NCBI RefSeq assembly: GCF_002803515.1
Contig: NZ_PHQX01000001.1
Coordinates: 3,348,001-3,412,000 of the forward strand
Direction of reading: 5' to 3'
Length of the DNA: 64,000 nt
Origin: Stenotrophomonas lactitubi
Lineage (GTDB): Bacteria > Pseudomonadota > Gammaproteobacteria > Xanthomonadales > Xanthomonadaceae
Part shown: positions 8,181 through 17,030 of the stretch, in pieces
How positions within the stretch are numbered: position 1 is the stretch's first letter
Layout: each line of letters starts with the position of its first letter
Program-made: the position numbers and the translations under genes
Notes under the pieces: model-generated
Seen by the model: only the letters and a program-made list of their open reading frames with translations
What the model was told of the DNA's origin: nothing
The model's database searches: none

Positions 8181-9539
8181 ATGATCCGCCGATCCCTCGC
8201 TGTTGCGCTGGCCACTGCCCTGCTGCCGTTGTCCGCCCATGCCGCCGACCTGCTGCAGGTCTATGAAATGGCGCGCAATGGCGACCCGCAGCTGTCCGCC
8301 GCCGAATCCACCCGGCTGTACGACAAGGAAGGCGCCGTGCAGGCGCGCGCTGCCCTGCTGCCGCAGATCAATGGCCAGGCCACGCTGAACCGCACGCGTA
8401 GCGAGGCCAATGCCGATGCCAACTCCGGTTCGGTCACCAGCAAGCGCCGCAACTACACGGTCGATGGCACCCAGACGCTGTTCAACTGGACGCAGATCAA
8501 CAACCTGCGTTCGCAGCGCGAGCTGAGCAAGGCGGCTGATTTCACCCTCGACTCGGCCAACGACAACCTGATCGTGCGCACCTCGGCGGCCTACTTCAAC
8601 GTGCTGGTGGCGATCGAATCGCTGAACGCCGCACAGACCAACGAAGCGGCCGCGAAGAAGCAGTTCGACTTCGCCGACAAGCGCCTGGAAGTGGGCCTGG
8701 CGCCGATCACCGACGTGCACGAAGCACGCGCCCAGTACGACCAGGCGCGCGCCAACGCGATCGTTGCGCAGAACACCCTGGCCGACAACTACCAGGCCCT
8801 GACCGAACTGACCGGCCAGCCGGTGATGAACCTGAAGGGCCTGCCGGCCGATTTCCGTCCGGAAGTGCCGGCCAACCGCGGCAACCTGGACCAGCTGGTG
8901 CAGCAGGCGACCACGCAGAACCCGGCGCTGAAGGCGCAGGAACTGAAGGTCGGTGCCGCCGAAGCCGGCGTGCAGGCGGCCCGTGGCGGCCACTACCCGA
9001 CCCTGTCGCTGGGCGGCAGCTGGGGCAAGAGCGCGACCTGGGGCGACAGCGTCGGCGCCGGTTCGCTCTCACCCGATGCACGCACCAACAGCATCGGCCT
9101 GACCCTGAGCGTGCCGATCTTCTCTGGCGGCGCCACCCAGTCCGGCGTGCGCCAGGCCCTGGCCCAGCGTGATATCGCCCAGGATGGTTTCGAGCAGCAG
9201 AAGCGCGCGCTGGACCGCAACACGCGCAATGCCTACCAGACCCTGGTACAGGGCATCAGCGAAGTGGAAGCCCGCCGCCTGGCCGTGGTTTCCGCACAGA
9301 GCGCCTACGACGCTTCGCAGGTCGGCCTGGAAGTGGGTACCCGCACGGTGCTGGACGTGATCCAGAACCAGCGCATCCTGTTCTCCGCCCAGCTGGATTA
9401 CGCGCAGGCCCGCTACAACTTCCTGCAGAACCGCCTGCTGCTGAGCCAGGCCGTGGGTGGCCTGGATGTCGCCGAACTGCAGGACCTCAACCGCCTGCTG
9501 ACCCAGGACGCGGGCAACCCGTCCACGACCACGAACTGA
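8181..9539 (+). CDS. tolC: TolC outer membrane channel protein
   Basis: 452 residues. A 22-residue Sec signal peptide (MIRRSLAVALATALLPLSAHAA) is followed by two outer-membrane-efflux repeats of alternating helices and strands, as in TolC: GDPQLSAAES near the N-terminus of repeat 1, LDVIQNQRILFSAQ in repeat 2. The ATG at 8181 has a Shine-Dalgarno AAGGA and places the signal peptide correctly; the frame is open further upstream inside pcm. It should form the trimeric outer-membrane tunnel that works with SmeOP and possibly other pumps. A strong terminator follows. Confidence 0.95.
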   Translation: MIRRSLAVALATALLPLSAHAADLLQVYEMARNGDPQLSAAESTRLYDKEGAVQARAALLPQINGQATLNRTRSEANADANSGSVTSKRRNYTVDGTQTLFNWTQINNLRSQRELSKAADFTLDSANDNLIVRTSAAYFNVLVAIESLNAAQTNEAAAKKQFDFADKRLEVGLAPITDVHEARAQYDQARANAIVAQNTLADNYQALTELTGQPVMNLKGLPADFRPEVPANRGNLDQLVQQATTQNPALKAQELKVGAAEAGVQAARGGHYPTLSLGGSWGKSATWGDSVGAGSLSPDARTNSIGLTLSVPIFSGGATQSGVRQALAQRDIAQDGFEQQKRALDRNTRNAYQTLVQGISEVEARRLAVVSAQSAYDASQVGLEVGTRTVLDVIQNQRILFSAQLDYAQARYNFLQNRLLLSQAVGGLDVAELQDLNRLLTQDAGNPSTTTN

Positions 9540-9562
9540 GTCGGCGCCACCGGTCTGATCAG

Positions 9563-9590
9563 AAAGCCACCCGCGAGGGTGGCTTTTTTT
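9563..9590 (+). terminator. Rho-independent terminator after tolC
   Basis: A 10-bp stem (9563-9572 with 9577-9586), loop GCGA, then a run of T to 9590. It also begins with an A-run, so it can serve the convergent permease gene that ends at 9624. Confidence 0.93.
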
Positions 9591-9623
9591 ATTGATTGCA
9601 GATGGCCGGCGCCGCGCATGGTG

Positions 9624-10946
9624 CTAGCGCGAACGCGCCGGATGTCGACGTATCAGGGCGCCTGCCAGCACGACCGCCAGTACCACCAGCACCGGTACGA
9701 ACAAGCGGGACGTGACTGCCGGCAACAGGCATAGTGCGGTCGCTACAGGTGCGAGCAGCATCGGGATGAGCCGCCGTTCGCCAGCCGCCGCCCGCGCCTG
9801 CCATTGGCTGCGGGCAACGCCGAGGCATACGGCGGCCAGTACCAGCAGGCCCGCAGGCCCCGGCAGCTGTGGAAGCCAGCCCTCCGGCATCGACAGCGTC
9901 AACGTCGCCGCCAGCATGGTCAGCGCAATCGTCACCCGCAGATGCGCATCGGTGCCCGCATCGCCCGGCTCCGGCGGCCAGACCTCCACCCCCAAGCGCG
10001 CGGCCAACAGCAGCGATACCAACTGCAGGGCCGCCAGCCCCGCGCCGCCCGCCAACGGCAACAGTGGCAGCAACCATTGCAGCTGCGGCACACCCTGCAA
10101 TGCCACCGACAGCGGGCGCGTGCTGGCCAGCGCAGAAAATTCGACCAGGCCGGACTGCAGCGCCGCCAATACCATCAGCCACAGCATCGCCATCAGCACC
10201 GCTGCGCCGGCGGCTCTGGAAACCTGCGAACGAGGCTGCGGCACCCCGCCGGCAAACCCTGCCAGCAAGCCTGCACCGAGCAGCACACCGAGCAATGCCA
10301 CGCCAGCTGCAAGCACGCCGCCCAGCCCGAAGCGATAGGGCGCGGTAGCCGATGGCAGCCATGGAATCCAATTCGCATAGTGCACATGACGTGCTGCCAG
10401 CAACAACAGCAGCAGGCCAACGCCCAGCTTCACTGTCAGCAGTGCACTGGCCAACAGCAGCACGCGCGGCGTCCGCAGCACTGCAGTGGCGGCCCCCAGC
10501 AGCAACACCATGATCGAAGCCGCCAGCGGCAATGTCACCCATTGCGCGGGAGCCGCATCGATGACCTCAGCGGCTGCATACAGATGGCGCGCCATCGATT
10601 GCGCCAGGCCTGCGGTGGTCGCCGTCAGCTCCAGCAGCAGGGCAATCACCAGTACATCCGCGAACAGCTTGCCCCAGGCGGCACGCAGCAGAGCATGCAG
10701 ACCTGAAGGATTCGGTAGACGCCGCATCGCCATACGAAGGCAATACAGCATCGGCACCGCACCCAGCGCCGCCAGCAACAGACTGAGAACAATGGCGGGC
10801 CCCGCCTGCGCCGCCGTGTGCTGGCCGACCAGGGCGACAACGCTGCCCCCCAACAGCAGGGTCAGCGCCACCACCAGCAGATGGTCGGTGCCCAGCCCCC
10901 CGGTCTTCTCGCTGGGCTGCTGCGCGCTTCCGTTGTCGCCAATCAT
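9624..10946 (-). CDS. APC-type amino acid permease-like membrane protein
   Basis: 440 residues and extremely hydrophobic, with about 12 predicted membrane helices. The N-terminal region resembles the cationic-amino-acid branch of the APC superfamily (ALVGQHTAAQAGPAIVLSLLLAALG, compare the usual helix 1-2 pattern). The glycine-rich unwound segment of helix 1 is only partly conserved, so activity as an amino acid importer is uncertain. The start at 10946 has a GGAG Shine-Dalgarno sequence. It stands alone, convergent with tolC. Substrate unknown. Confidence 0.7.
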   Translation of the reverse strand: MIGDNGSAQQPSEKTGGLGTDHLLVVALTLLLGGSVVALVGQHTAAQAGPAIVLSLLLAALGAVPMLYCLRMAMRRLPNPSGLHALLRAAWGKLFADVLVIALLLELTATTAGLAQSMARHLYAAAEVIDAAPAQWVTLPLAASIMVLLLGAATAVLRTPRVLLLASALLTVKLGVGLLLLLLAARHVHYANWIPWLPSATAPYRFGLGGVLAAGVALLGVLLGAGLLAGFAGGVPQPRSQVSRAAGAAVLMAMLWLMVLAALQSGLVEFSALASTRPLSVALQGVPQLQWLLPLLPLAGGAGLAALQLVSLLLAARLGVEVWPPEPGDAGTDAHLRVTIALTMLAATLTLSMPEGWLPQLPGPAGLLVLAAVCLGVARSQWQARAAAGERRLIPMLLAPVATALCLLPAVTSRLFVPVLVVLAVVLAGALIRRHPARSR

Positions 10947-11099
10947 TCAAAGCTCCCTTGATGTCGCCCAAGCGTGGTCGACAACAGGCTGGCAGCCTGA
11001 CGCGGTAGGCGGAATCGGAATCGGCGCCGTAGCCACGATGATGTGACAGCCTGCACGCCGCGAGCGGTGGGAGCGGTCCGGCTACGACACTTTCAACGC

Positions 11100-11117
11100 C
11101 ATCAAGCAGGCTTGATG
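11100..11117. other. Perfect 8-bp inverted repeat
   Basis: CATCAAGC and GCTTGATG are separated by AG in the 236-bp gap between the permease start and the waaA stop. No T-run follows, so it is not a classical terminator. It could be a protein-binding dyad, but nothing else supports that. The rest of this gap shows no gene; a weak hairpin (11155-11184) overlaps the waaA stop codon. Confidence 0.4.
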
Positions 11118-11182
11118 CAGGCGATCACGACAGGGCCAAGGCCGGGTTGGCCTTGAGACCCCTGATGGCAACTGGCAGGGTC

Positions 11183-12481
11183 TCAGGCCAGCGGTGGCGG
11201 CAGGTGCGGAGCCACCAGCTGCAGGGTCCGCTGCAGCGCGCCGCGCCCATTGCTGACCAGTGTGCAACCGGCGCGGGCCATGTCCTCGCGCGCCTGCGCG
11301 TCGTCGAGCAGGTGCAGCAGCAGATCGCCCACCGCCTGCGCGTCCTCGCCGATCAGCAGTGCGCCGGCTTCACGCATGCGCCGCGAGATCTCGGCGAAGT
11401 TGTGCAGGTGCGGGCCGGTCACCGCTGCGGTGCCCATTGCCGCAGGCTCCAGCAGGTTGTGCCCACCGATGGCCTGCAGGCTGCCACCGACGAAGGCAAC
11501 CTGGGCGCAGCCGTAGAACGGCATCAGTTCACCCAGCGTGTCGATGACGAAGACATCGCTGCCGGCCCCTGGCCACTGCTGCGCGCGCCGCGTCGCCACG
11601 CTCCAGCCCTGCTCGCGGGCCAGCGCTTCCACCTTTGGGAAGCGCTCGGGATGCCGCGGCGCCCACAGCAGCAGCAGGTCCGGATGCTGCTGGCGCAGAC
11701 GGCGGTGCAGGTCGATCACCGCCTGCTCTTCGCCATCATGCGTGCTGGCCGCGATCCATACCGGGCGCGTGGCCGGTACATGGGCATGGAACTGTTCGAT
11801 GAAGGGCTGCACGTCCGGTGTGGCGATGTCGAACTTCAGGTTGCCCAGCGCCTGCACCTGTTCCGGCGCCGCGCCCAGCTGCACGAAGCGTGCGGCGTCA
11901 TCCTGCGATTGTGCGGCCACGCAGGTGACCGTGCGCAGCGCACGCCGGATCAGTGCTGCCAGCACCCGGTAGCCACGCAGCGATCGGGCCGACAGGCGTG
12001 CATTGAGGATGTAGACCGGAATGCGACGGTCGCGGCAGCCGAACAGCATGTTCGGCCACAGCTCGGTTTCCAGGATCAGCGCCAGGCTGGGCTGGAAGTG
12101 GCCGAGGAAGCGGTTGACGCTGCCCGGCACGTCGTACGGCAGGTACACATGGTCGAGCGCGTCGCCCCACAGCGCGCGCACCCGTTCCGAGCCGGTCGGG
12201 GTGATGGTGGTGATGACCCAGCGGATGTCCGGCCGCTGCTCGCGCAGTGCATTGACCAGCGGCGCAGCGGCGTTGACCTCGCCCACCGAGACCGCATGCA
12301 GCCAGACCCGTGGCTGGCCGCTCGGCTGCGGATAGGACGCATAGCGTTCATCCCAGCGCCGGAAGTATTCACGGACCCGGAAGCCGCGCCAGACCAGGTG
12401 GTACACGGTGATCGGCAGCAGGAGGTACAGCACGGCCGAGTACAGGCCACGCAGGATCCATTCGACAGGGTCTTTACGCAT
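11183..12481 (-). CDS. waaA: 3-deoxy-D-manno-octulosonic acid (Kdo) transferase
   Basis: 432 residues, the usual length for WaaA/KdtA. It transfers Kdo from CMP-Kdo onto the lipid A precursor at the cytoplasmic face of the inner membrane. It has an N-terminal membrane anchor (LYSAVLYLLLPITVYHLVW), the Glycos_transf_N segment with WLHAVSVGEVNAA and ETELWPN, and a GT-B C-terminal half (APRHPERFPKVEAL, then the GGSLQAIGGHNLLEP motif). The ATG at 12481 is the start next to the anchor; a long upstream extension in the same frame is not coding. It is divergent from the lpxL-type gene with a 60-bp gap, so the two lipid A steps are neighbours. Confidence 0.95.
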   Translation of the reverse strand: MRKDPVEWILRGLYSAVLYLLLPITVYHLVWRGFRVREYFRRWDERYASYPQPSGQPRVWLHAVSVGEVNAAAPLVNALREQRPDIRWVITTITPTGSERVRALWGDALDHVYLPYDVPGSVNRFLGHFQPSLALILETELWPNMLFGCRDRRIPVYILNARLSARSLRGYRVLAALIRRALRTVTCVAAQSQDDAARFVQLGAAPEQVQALGNLKFDIATPDVQPFIEQFHAHVPATRPVWIAASTHDGEEQAVIDLHRRLRQQHPDLLLLWAPRHPERFPKVEALAREQGWSVATRRAQQWPGAGSDVFVIDTLGELMPFYGCAQVAFVGGSLQAIGGHNLLEPAAMGTAAVTGPHLHNFAEISRRMREAGALLIGEDAQAVGDLLLHLLDDAQAREDMARAGCTLVSNGRGALQRTLQLVAPHLPPPLA

Positions 12482-12529
12482 GCGGCAAGGATACGGGAGC
12501 CCCCCGGGAAAGACACGCGGCCGGGTTGG

Positions 12530-12535
12530 TAGAAT
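12530..12535 (+). promoter_or_regulatory. -10-like hexamer 6 nt before the lpxL start
   Basis: TAGAAT is followed by ggcggc and then the ATG. No Shine-Dalgarno sequence is visible. Transcription would start at or next to the A of the ATG, giving a leaderless mRNA (inference). Confidence 0.45.
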
Positions 12536-12541
12536 GGCGGC

Positions 12542-13459
12542 ATGTCCGATGCCACCACCGCCGTCCGTCCGTCGCTGCGTGATCCACGCAACTGGCCGAT
12601 GTTTGCCGTCATGTTCACTGCCTTCGGGATCGCCCGGCTGCCGTGGATGCTGCAGCGCGCGCTCGGCCGCGGGGTCGGCTCGATCGCCTGGCGTCTGGCC
12701 GGCAGCCGCCGCCATGCCGCCGAGGTCAACCTCAAGCTGTGCTTCCCCGAGAAGGACGAGGCCTGGCGCAAGCGCCTGGTGCGCGACAGCTTCGATGCAC
12801 TGGGCGTGGGCATCTTCGAATGCGCGCGCTCCTGGTGGGGCAGCATCGACAGCATCCGCCCGCAGGTGCACATCGAAGGGCTGGAACACCTCAAGCAGAT
12901 GCAGGCCGAAGGTCGCGGCGTGCTGCTGGTCTCGGGCCACTTCATGACCCTGGAGATGTGCGGCCGCCTGCTGTGCGACCACGTCGACCTGTCCGGCATG
13001 TACCGCAAGCACAAGAACCCGGTGTACGAGTGGGCGGTGAAGTTCGGCCGCCTGCGCTATGCCAAGGCGATGTACGCCAACGAGGATATCCGCGCGACGG
13101 TGCGCCACCTGAAGAAGGGCGGCTTCCTCTGGTACGCGCCCGACCAGGACATGCGCGGCAAGGACACCGTGTTCGTGCCGTTCTTCGGCCACACCGCATC
13201 CACCATCACCGCGACCCACCAGCTGGCGCGGATGACCGGTTGCGCGGTCATCCCCTACTTCCATCGCCGCGAAGGCGGGAAGTACTTCCTGAAGATTGGT
13301 GCGCCGCTGGAGAATTTCCCCAGCGAAGATGTAGAAGCCGATACCGCGCGGGTGAACCAGGCCATCGAACAGATGGTGCGCGAGGCACCGGACCAGTACC
13401 TGTGGATCCACCGCCGCTTCAAGCGCCAGCCCGGTGGGCGGAGCGATTTCTACAAGTGA
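12542..13459 (+). CDS. lpxL: Lipid A biosynthesis lauroyl acyltransferase (LpxL/HtrB family)
   Basis: 305 residues, the family length. It adds a secondary acyl chain to Kdo2-lipid IVA at the inner membrane. The catalytic HX4E motif is His133 to Glu138 (GHFMTLE), followed by the substrate segment MYRKHKNPVYEW and the conserved YAPDQDMRGKDTVFVPFFG. An N-terminal hydrophobic anchor spans about residues 18-40. LpxL and LpxM paralogues cannot be separated from sequence alone, so the acyl-chain specificity is open. Divergent from waaA, the preceding step of the same pathway. Confidence 0.9.
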   Translation: MSDATTAVRPSLRDPRNWPMFAVMFTAFGIARLPWMLQRALGRGVGSIAWRLAGSRRHAAEVNLKLCFPEKDEAWRKRLVRDSFDALGVGIFECARSWWGSIDSIRPQVHIEGLEHLKQMQAEGRGVLLVSGHFMTLEMCGRLLCDHVDLSGMYRKHKNPVYEWAVKFGRLRYAKAMYANEDIRATVRHLKKGGFLWYAPDQDMRGKDTVFVPFFGHTASTITATHQLARMTGCAVIPYFHRREGGKYFLKIGAPLENFPSEDVEADTARVNQAIEQMVREAPDQYLWIHRRFKRQPGGRSDFYK

Positions 13460-13483
13460 TATGACGGGCGGTCGGAAACGCCC

Positions 13484-13541
13484 CATCCATGCATGACGTG
13501 GATCTACTGCTTCCCAGGTAGATCCACGCCATGCGTGGATG
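13484..13541. repeat. Inverted pair of GTAG palindromes at the RAYT 3' side
   Basis: A reverse copy at 13484-13507 (somewhat degenerate) and a forward copy at 13518-13541 of the GTAGATCC type. Together with the reverse copy at 14114-14137 they bracket the RAYT gene, as expected for a REP-RAYT unit. Confidence 0.88.
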
Positions 13542-13563
13542 CTCTCCGTTCCGATGCCGGAAT

Positions 13564-14013
13564 CTACAACGGCCAACGACACCAGGCGTGGGGGTATTCC
13601 CCCAACTCGCCGGCCAGTCCGGCCCGCACCGGATTGGCCAGGATGTACATCGCCTTTTCATGAAGGGATTCATCGGTGCGTACCGCATGGTCGTGGTAGC
13701 CGTGCTGCCACAGCGGCCCTTTCTGTCCCAGTTGCCGGTTCAGCAGCCGACTGCTGCGTGATTTGAGCACGGCCATACACTGGGCCAGCGTTCCCTTCTG
13801 CAGTTCCATCAACCAATGCAGGTGGTCGGGCATCACCACCCAGGCGAGGCTGTGGCTGAAGGCATTGCGTTCGATGAAGCGCAGGGTATCGACCAGGACC
13901 GCCACGTTGGCGGCATCGGCGAACAAGGGGGCACGGCCGTGGGTCGCCGTGGTCAGGGAATAGATGTTGCCTGTGCGGGAGTAGCGACCGTAACGGAGTC
14001 TGGGGCTGGCCAT
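13564..14013 (-). CDS. REP-associated tyrosine transposase (RAYT)
   Basis: 149 residues of the Y1/IS200-like transposase family. The HUH metal-binding motif is DHLHW (His64, His66) and the presumed catalytic tyrosine is Tyr123 in MYILANPVRAGL. RAYTs are single-stranded DNA endonucleases that recognise REP palindromes with a GTAG-like head and are thought to spread them. GTAG palindromes of one subfamily lie on both sides and a tandem array lies just upstream, which supports this gene as the cognate enzyme. The start at 14013 is chosen because the family's N-terminus (RYGRYSRTGNIYSLTT) begins there; the frame is open to 14097. Confidence 0.92.
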   Translation of the reverse strand: MASPRLRYGRYSRTGNIYSLTTATHGRAPLFADAANVAVLVDTLRFIERNAFSHSLAWVVMPDHLHWLMELQKGTLAQCMAVLKSRSSRLLNRQLGQKGPLWQHGYHDHAVRTDESLHEKAMYILANPVRAGLAGELGEYPHAWCRWPL

Positions 14014-14113
14014 GGGCACAGACTGCGGGTTGCGCGACCCTGCGTGCATTGGCGGACCACCTCGCGGCAGGTCGGGAAAAGCCGCGACGACGGCCAATGT
14101 TCATGGGAAAGCC

Positions 14114-14383
14114 CATCCACGCATGGCGTGGATCTACTGATCAGACACGACCAATGTCCCCGCGTAATCCGGTAGATCCACGCCATGCGTGGATACGACC
14201 ACCCACCCCGAGTAATCCGGTAAATCCACGCCATGCGTGGATACGCCCCCCTCCCCGCGCACTCCGGTAGATCCACGCCATGCGTGGATACGCCCCCCGT
14301 CCCGCGCACCCCGGTAGATCCACGCCATGCGTGGATACGCCCCCGCCCCGCGCACTCCGGTAGATCCACGCCATGCGTGGATG
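14114..14383. repeat. Tandem array of GTAG palindromes upstream of the RAYT gene
   Basis: One reverse unit at 14114-14137, then five head-to-tail forward units starting at 14172, 14221, 14268, 14314 and 14360. The period is 46-49 bp. The second unit has GTAA instead of GTAG. The spacers are themselves similar (C-rich, ending in ccgg), so the repeated unit is palindrome plus spacer. This fills the 376-bp gap between the RAYT start and the end of the O-antigen ligase gene. Confidence 0.92.
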
Positions 14384-14389
14384 CGGAGA

Positions 14390-15721
14390 TTACGCGGCGC
14401 GCGGCAGATCGTCCGGTTCGCGCGCCAGCAACGTGCCGACGAACAGCGCGGCCAGCAGCACGGTCAGGCCGCCCCAGAACGCGGAATAGAACGCCAGGTG
14501 GGTATTGAGCGGGAACACGGTAACCGCCAATGCCAGCATCGCCGGCCGTGCACGCTCGCGCGCCGCTGCCGGGGCGAAGCGCCATGCCCGCCATGCCTGC
14601 GCCACCGCTGCCAGCCACAGCAACAGACCCAGCACACCGGTTTCGGCAAGGATTTCCAGCACGATCTGGTGGGCGTGCAGCGCCGGCATCGTGCCCCACA
14701 CCGCCGGCCCTTCATCGGCAACGCAATGGGGATAGGCATCGCGGAAGCCACGTGCACCGACACCATTGATCGGATGCGCTTCGATCATGCAGGCCGCCGC
14801 GCTCCAGATGCGGGTACGACCGGACAGTGCCTGTTCGACCCCGTCCTCGCCACCGCCCCAGGCCATTGCCGTGCGCGCCACACGCTCCCGCAGCTGCGGC
14901 ACGCTGGCAGTCAGTGCGCCCGCCGAGAGAACACCCACCAGCGCCAGCAGGCCCAACCGCTTCCACCCCAGTTGGCGCACGCCGCTGTAGACAACCACCA
15001 GGCCGAAGGTGATCCATGAGGCACGGGAGCCGGCCAGCAACAGCACCACGCCCACCGCAGCAGCAGCCAGCAACCAGCCCGCATTGCCGAAACGGCGCGC
15101 CACCGGCAACAACAGGAACGGCGAAAGGCTGGCCAGCACCTGGCCGAATTTCAGGTTGCACGGCCCAAGCGCCCCGCTGAGACGATCAGCCAGCGCGGCT
15201 TCATCGGCCGGGCACAACGCGTGGCCGCTGATGGCCAGCTTGAGCTGCTGCAGCGACCAGAACCAGGGGCTGGTGCCTGCCAGTGCCTGCACCAGCGCAT
15301 CGAGCGTCCACAGCCCGGTGATCACCGCCAGTCCGCCCAGGGTCAAGCGCCGCCGCTGCGGGGTGGCCACGGCGATCGCCACCAGCCACATGAAAGGCAG
15401 ATAGCGCAGCCCGGCCGCCGCCTTGGTCCACGACGCCGACGGGTCCACGGCATCGAACGCAGAGAACGCCTGTGGCAACCAGTAGCCAAGGAAAAGAATC
15501 GATGTCAGCGCCCACGCTGCCGGGCTCAGCAGATGCGGTCGATGCTGCACCCGGCGGATGACCATGCGTGCCGCGGCGTACAACGCTCCCAGGCCCAGCA
15601 CCGTTTCGGCAATGCCTGGCAGCGGCCACAACGCGACGTAGGCCAGCACCCACCAGGGTGCCCAGCGGCCAGCGCGCTCGTCGCGCAGGGGCGGCGCGGC
15701 GTCAGCCAGCGAGGTCGGCAT
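14390..15721 (-). CDS. O-antigen ligase/polymerase-like membrane protein (Wzy_C/WaaL family)
   Basis: 443 residues with about 10-12 membrane helices and one large periplasmic loop, the architecture of O-antigen ligases and polymerases. The loop holds the typical SGRTRIWSAA and HPINGVGARGFRDAYP segments, and HAHQIVLEILAETGVLGLLLW follows. It would join or polymerise sugar chains on the periplasmic side. The ATG at 15721 overlaps the upstream glycosyltransferase gene by 20 bp, implying co-translation; an upstream in-frame extension inside that gene is not credible. waaL is likely given the neighbouring waaA and lpxL genes, but ligase and polymerase cannot be distinguished by eye. Confidence 0.82.
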   Translation of the reverse strand: MPTSLADAAPPLRDERAGRWAPWWVLAYVALWPLPGIAETVLGLGALYAAARMVIRRVQHRPHLLSPAAWALTSILFLGYWLPQAFSAFDAVDPSASWTKAAAGLRYLPFMWLVAIAVATPQRRRLTLGGLAVITGLWTLDALVQALAGTSPWFWSLQQLKLAISGHALCPADEAALADRLSGALGPCNLKFGQVLASLSPFLLLPVARRFGNAGWLLAAAAVGVVLLLAGSRASWITFGLVVVYSGVRQLGWKRLGLLALVGVLSAGALTASVPQLRERVARTAMAWGGGEDGVEQALSGRTRIWSAAACMIEAHPINGVGARGFRDAYPHCVADEGPAVWGTMPALHAHQIVLEILAETGVLGLLLWLAAVAQAWRAWRFAPAAARERARPAMLALAVTVFPLNTHLAFYSAFWGGLTVLLAALFVGTLLAREPDDLPRAA

Positions 15722-16817
15722 AAAGGCGGAGGGTATCGCGCTGCATGGCCTGCAGGGTAAACGGGATACGGCCCGGCAGCGATGGCGGCTGTGCCAGCAG
15801 GGCCAGCGCACGTTCACCCAGCAGCTGCGCATTGCCCAGCGGCACGGCACCACTGGGCTGCAGCTGCTGCAGCAGTTCGCCGACGCCGCCGTGGTTCCAG
15901 CCCAGCACCGGCCTGCCGACCGACAACGCTTCGACCACAGTGCGACCGAAGGCCTCCGGCTTGTCCGACAGCTGCAGTACCAGATCGCTGGCCGCGTACG
16001 CCTGGGCGATGCGCGCAGTCGGCGTGCTGATGTGCACGGCCCCGGTCACGCCAAGCATATCTGCCTGCCTGCGCAGCTCTGCCACATAGGCTTCGCGGCC
16101 AGGCTCGTCGGTGCCCAGCATCCACAGCTGCGCCGGCACGCCCGCTGCACGGACATCGGCCAGCAACTGCAGCGCGTGGGCGTGGCCTTTCAGCCGGGTG
16201 CCGCGACCGGGCAGCAGCAACAGCGGTCCATCGACCTGGGCCAGCCAGGGATAGTCCGCCGCCAGCGCCAGCCGAGGCCGTCGATCGGCGCGGGCCACAC
16301 GCGGGAACTGGCTGACATCCACCCCACGCGGGATCACCTGCAGCCTGTCGCGGGCCACCGTGGGGTAATGCGTGTGCACGTAGTCGCGCACGCTGTTGGA
16401 TACACAGATCACGCGTTCGCCGCTGGTCATCACCGCGCTGTAGCGGCCGGGCGAATTCAGCCCATGCACGGTAGTGACCCAATGCGGGCGCTGCGCCGGC
16501 TGCATCGCACGGATCGCATACAGCCCCAGCCACGCCGGCAGGCGCGAACGGGCGTGGACAATGTCGGCGCCCACTTCGGTGAACAGGCGGCGCAGGGTCG
16601 GCAGATGGCGCAGCGTCAGCAGCGACTTGCGGCCGATATCCAGGGTCAGGTGCTCGGCACCGCTGTCGAGCAGCGGCTGCACCAGGCGACCACCAGCCGA
16701 CACCACCAGCGCGCGATGGCCGGCAGCGACCAGGGCCGCGGCGATTTCAAGGGTCGAGCGCTCGACGCCGCCGGAGTGCAGCGCCGGCAGCAACTGCACC
16801 ACGGTCAATCGGCGCAT
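15702..16817 (-). CDS. Glycosyltransferase family 4 protein
   Basis: 371 residues of GT-B fold. The N-terminal half opens with VVQLLPALHSGGVERSTLEI, the glycine loop of GT4 enzymes, and contains ADIVHARSRLPAW and TTVHGL. The C-terminal half has LLPGRGTRLKGH and the nucleotide-sugar motif DKPEAFGRTVVEALSVGRPVLG (an EX7E pattern). It probably adds a sugar to LPS core or another glycan in the cytoplasm. Donor and acceptor are unknown. It overlaps the downstream ligase-like gene, and the zinc-protein gene lies 15 bp upstream on the same strand. Confidence 0.9.
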   Translation of the reverse strand: MRRLTVVQLLPALHSGGVERSTLEIAAALVAAGHRALVVSAGGRLVQPLLDSGAEHLTLDIGRKSLLTLRHLPTLRRLFTEVGADIVHARSRLPAWLGLYAIRAMQPAQRPHWVTTVHGLNSPGRYSAVMTSGERVICVSNSVRDYVHTHYPTVARDRLQVIPRGVDVSQFPRVARADRRPRLALAADYPWLAQVDGPLLLLPGRGTRLKGHAHALQLLADVRAAGVPAQLWMLGTDEPGREAYVAELRRQADMLGVTGAVHISTPTARIAQAYAASDLVLQLSDKPEAFGRTVVEALSVGRPVLGWNHGGVGELLQQLQPSGAVPLGNAQLLGERALALLAQPPSLPGRIPFTLQAMQRDTLRLYADLAG

Positions 16818-16832
16818 CGAGGGGGCGGCCGC

Positions 16833-17030
16833 TTAGTCGGCCAGCACGAACACGGCACCGCAGTAAGCACACTGCGCTTGCCCGTTGGGTTCGTCTTCGA
16901 TCGGCAGGTACACCCGCGGATGCGAGTTCCACAGCGCCATTTCCGGAGTCGGGCAGCTCAGCGGCAGATCGCTGCGGTGCACGGTGTAGCGCTTTTCGGC
17001 GTTGGCGGGCGCGGTGGCGGTATGGCTCAT
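16833..17030 (-). CDS. Small zinc-finger (CHCC-type) protein
   Basis: 65 residues. The pattern LPLSCP, then HPRVYLPI, then CAYCG fits the zf-CHCC domain found in small bacterial proteins and in mitochondrial complex I subunit NDUFS6. It likely binds one zinc ion; the function is not established. The start at 17030 is the ATG that begins MSHTATAP. The gene is 15 bp upstream of the glycosyltransferase gene. A TAGAAT hexamer about 41 nt upstream of the start could be its -10. Confidence 0.82.
   Translation of the reverse strand: MSHTATAPANAEKRYTVHRSDLPLSCPTPEMALWNSHPRVYLPIEDEPNGQAQCAYCGAVFVLAD

Noticed and set aside
14172..14383. Possible CRISPR array (five repeats at regular spacing)
   Set aside because: The repeats are GTAG palindromes, the spacers are similar to one another, the period is only 46-49 bp, and no cas gene is present. 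A RAYT gene is adjacent.
14390..14699. Alternative minus-strand frame running from the ligase gene into the tandem array
   Set aside because: It translates the repeats as MAWIYR-like peptides, which recur in all GTAG arrays here and are not protein coding.
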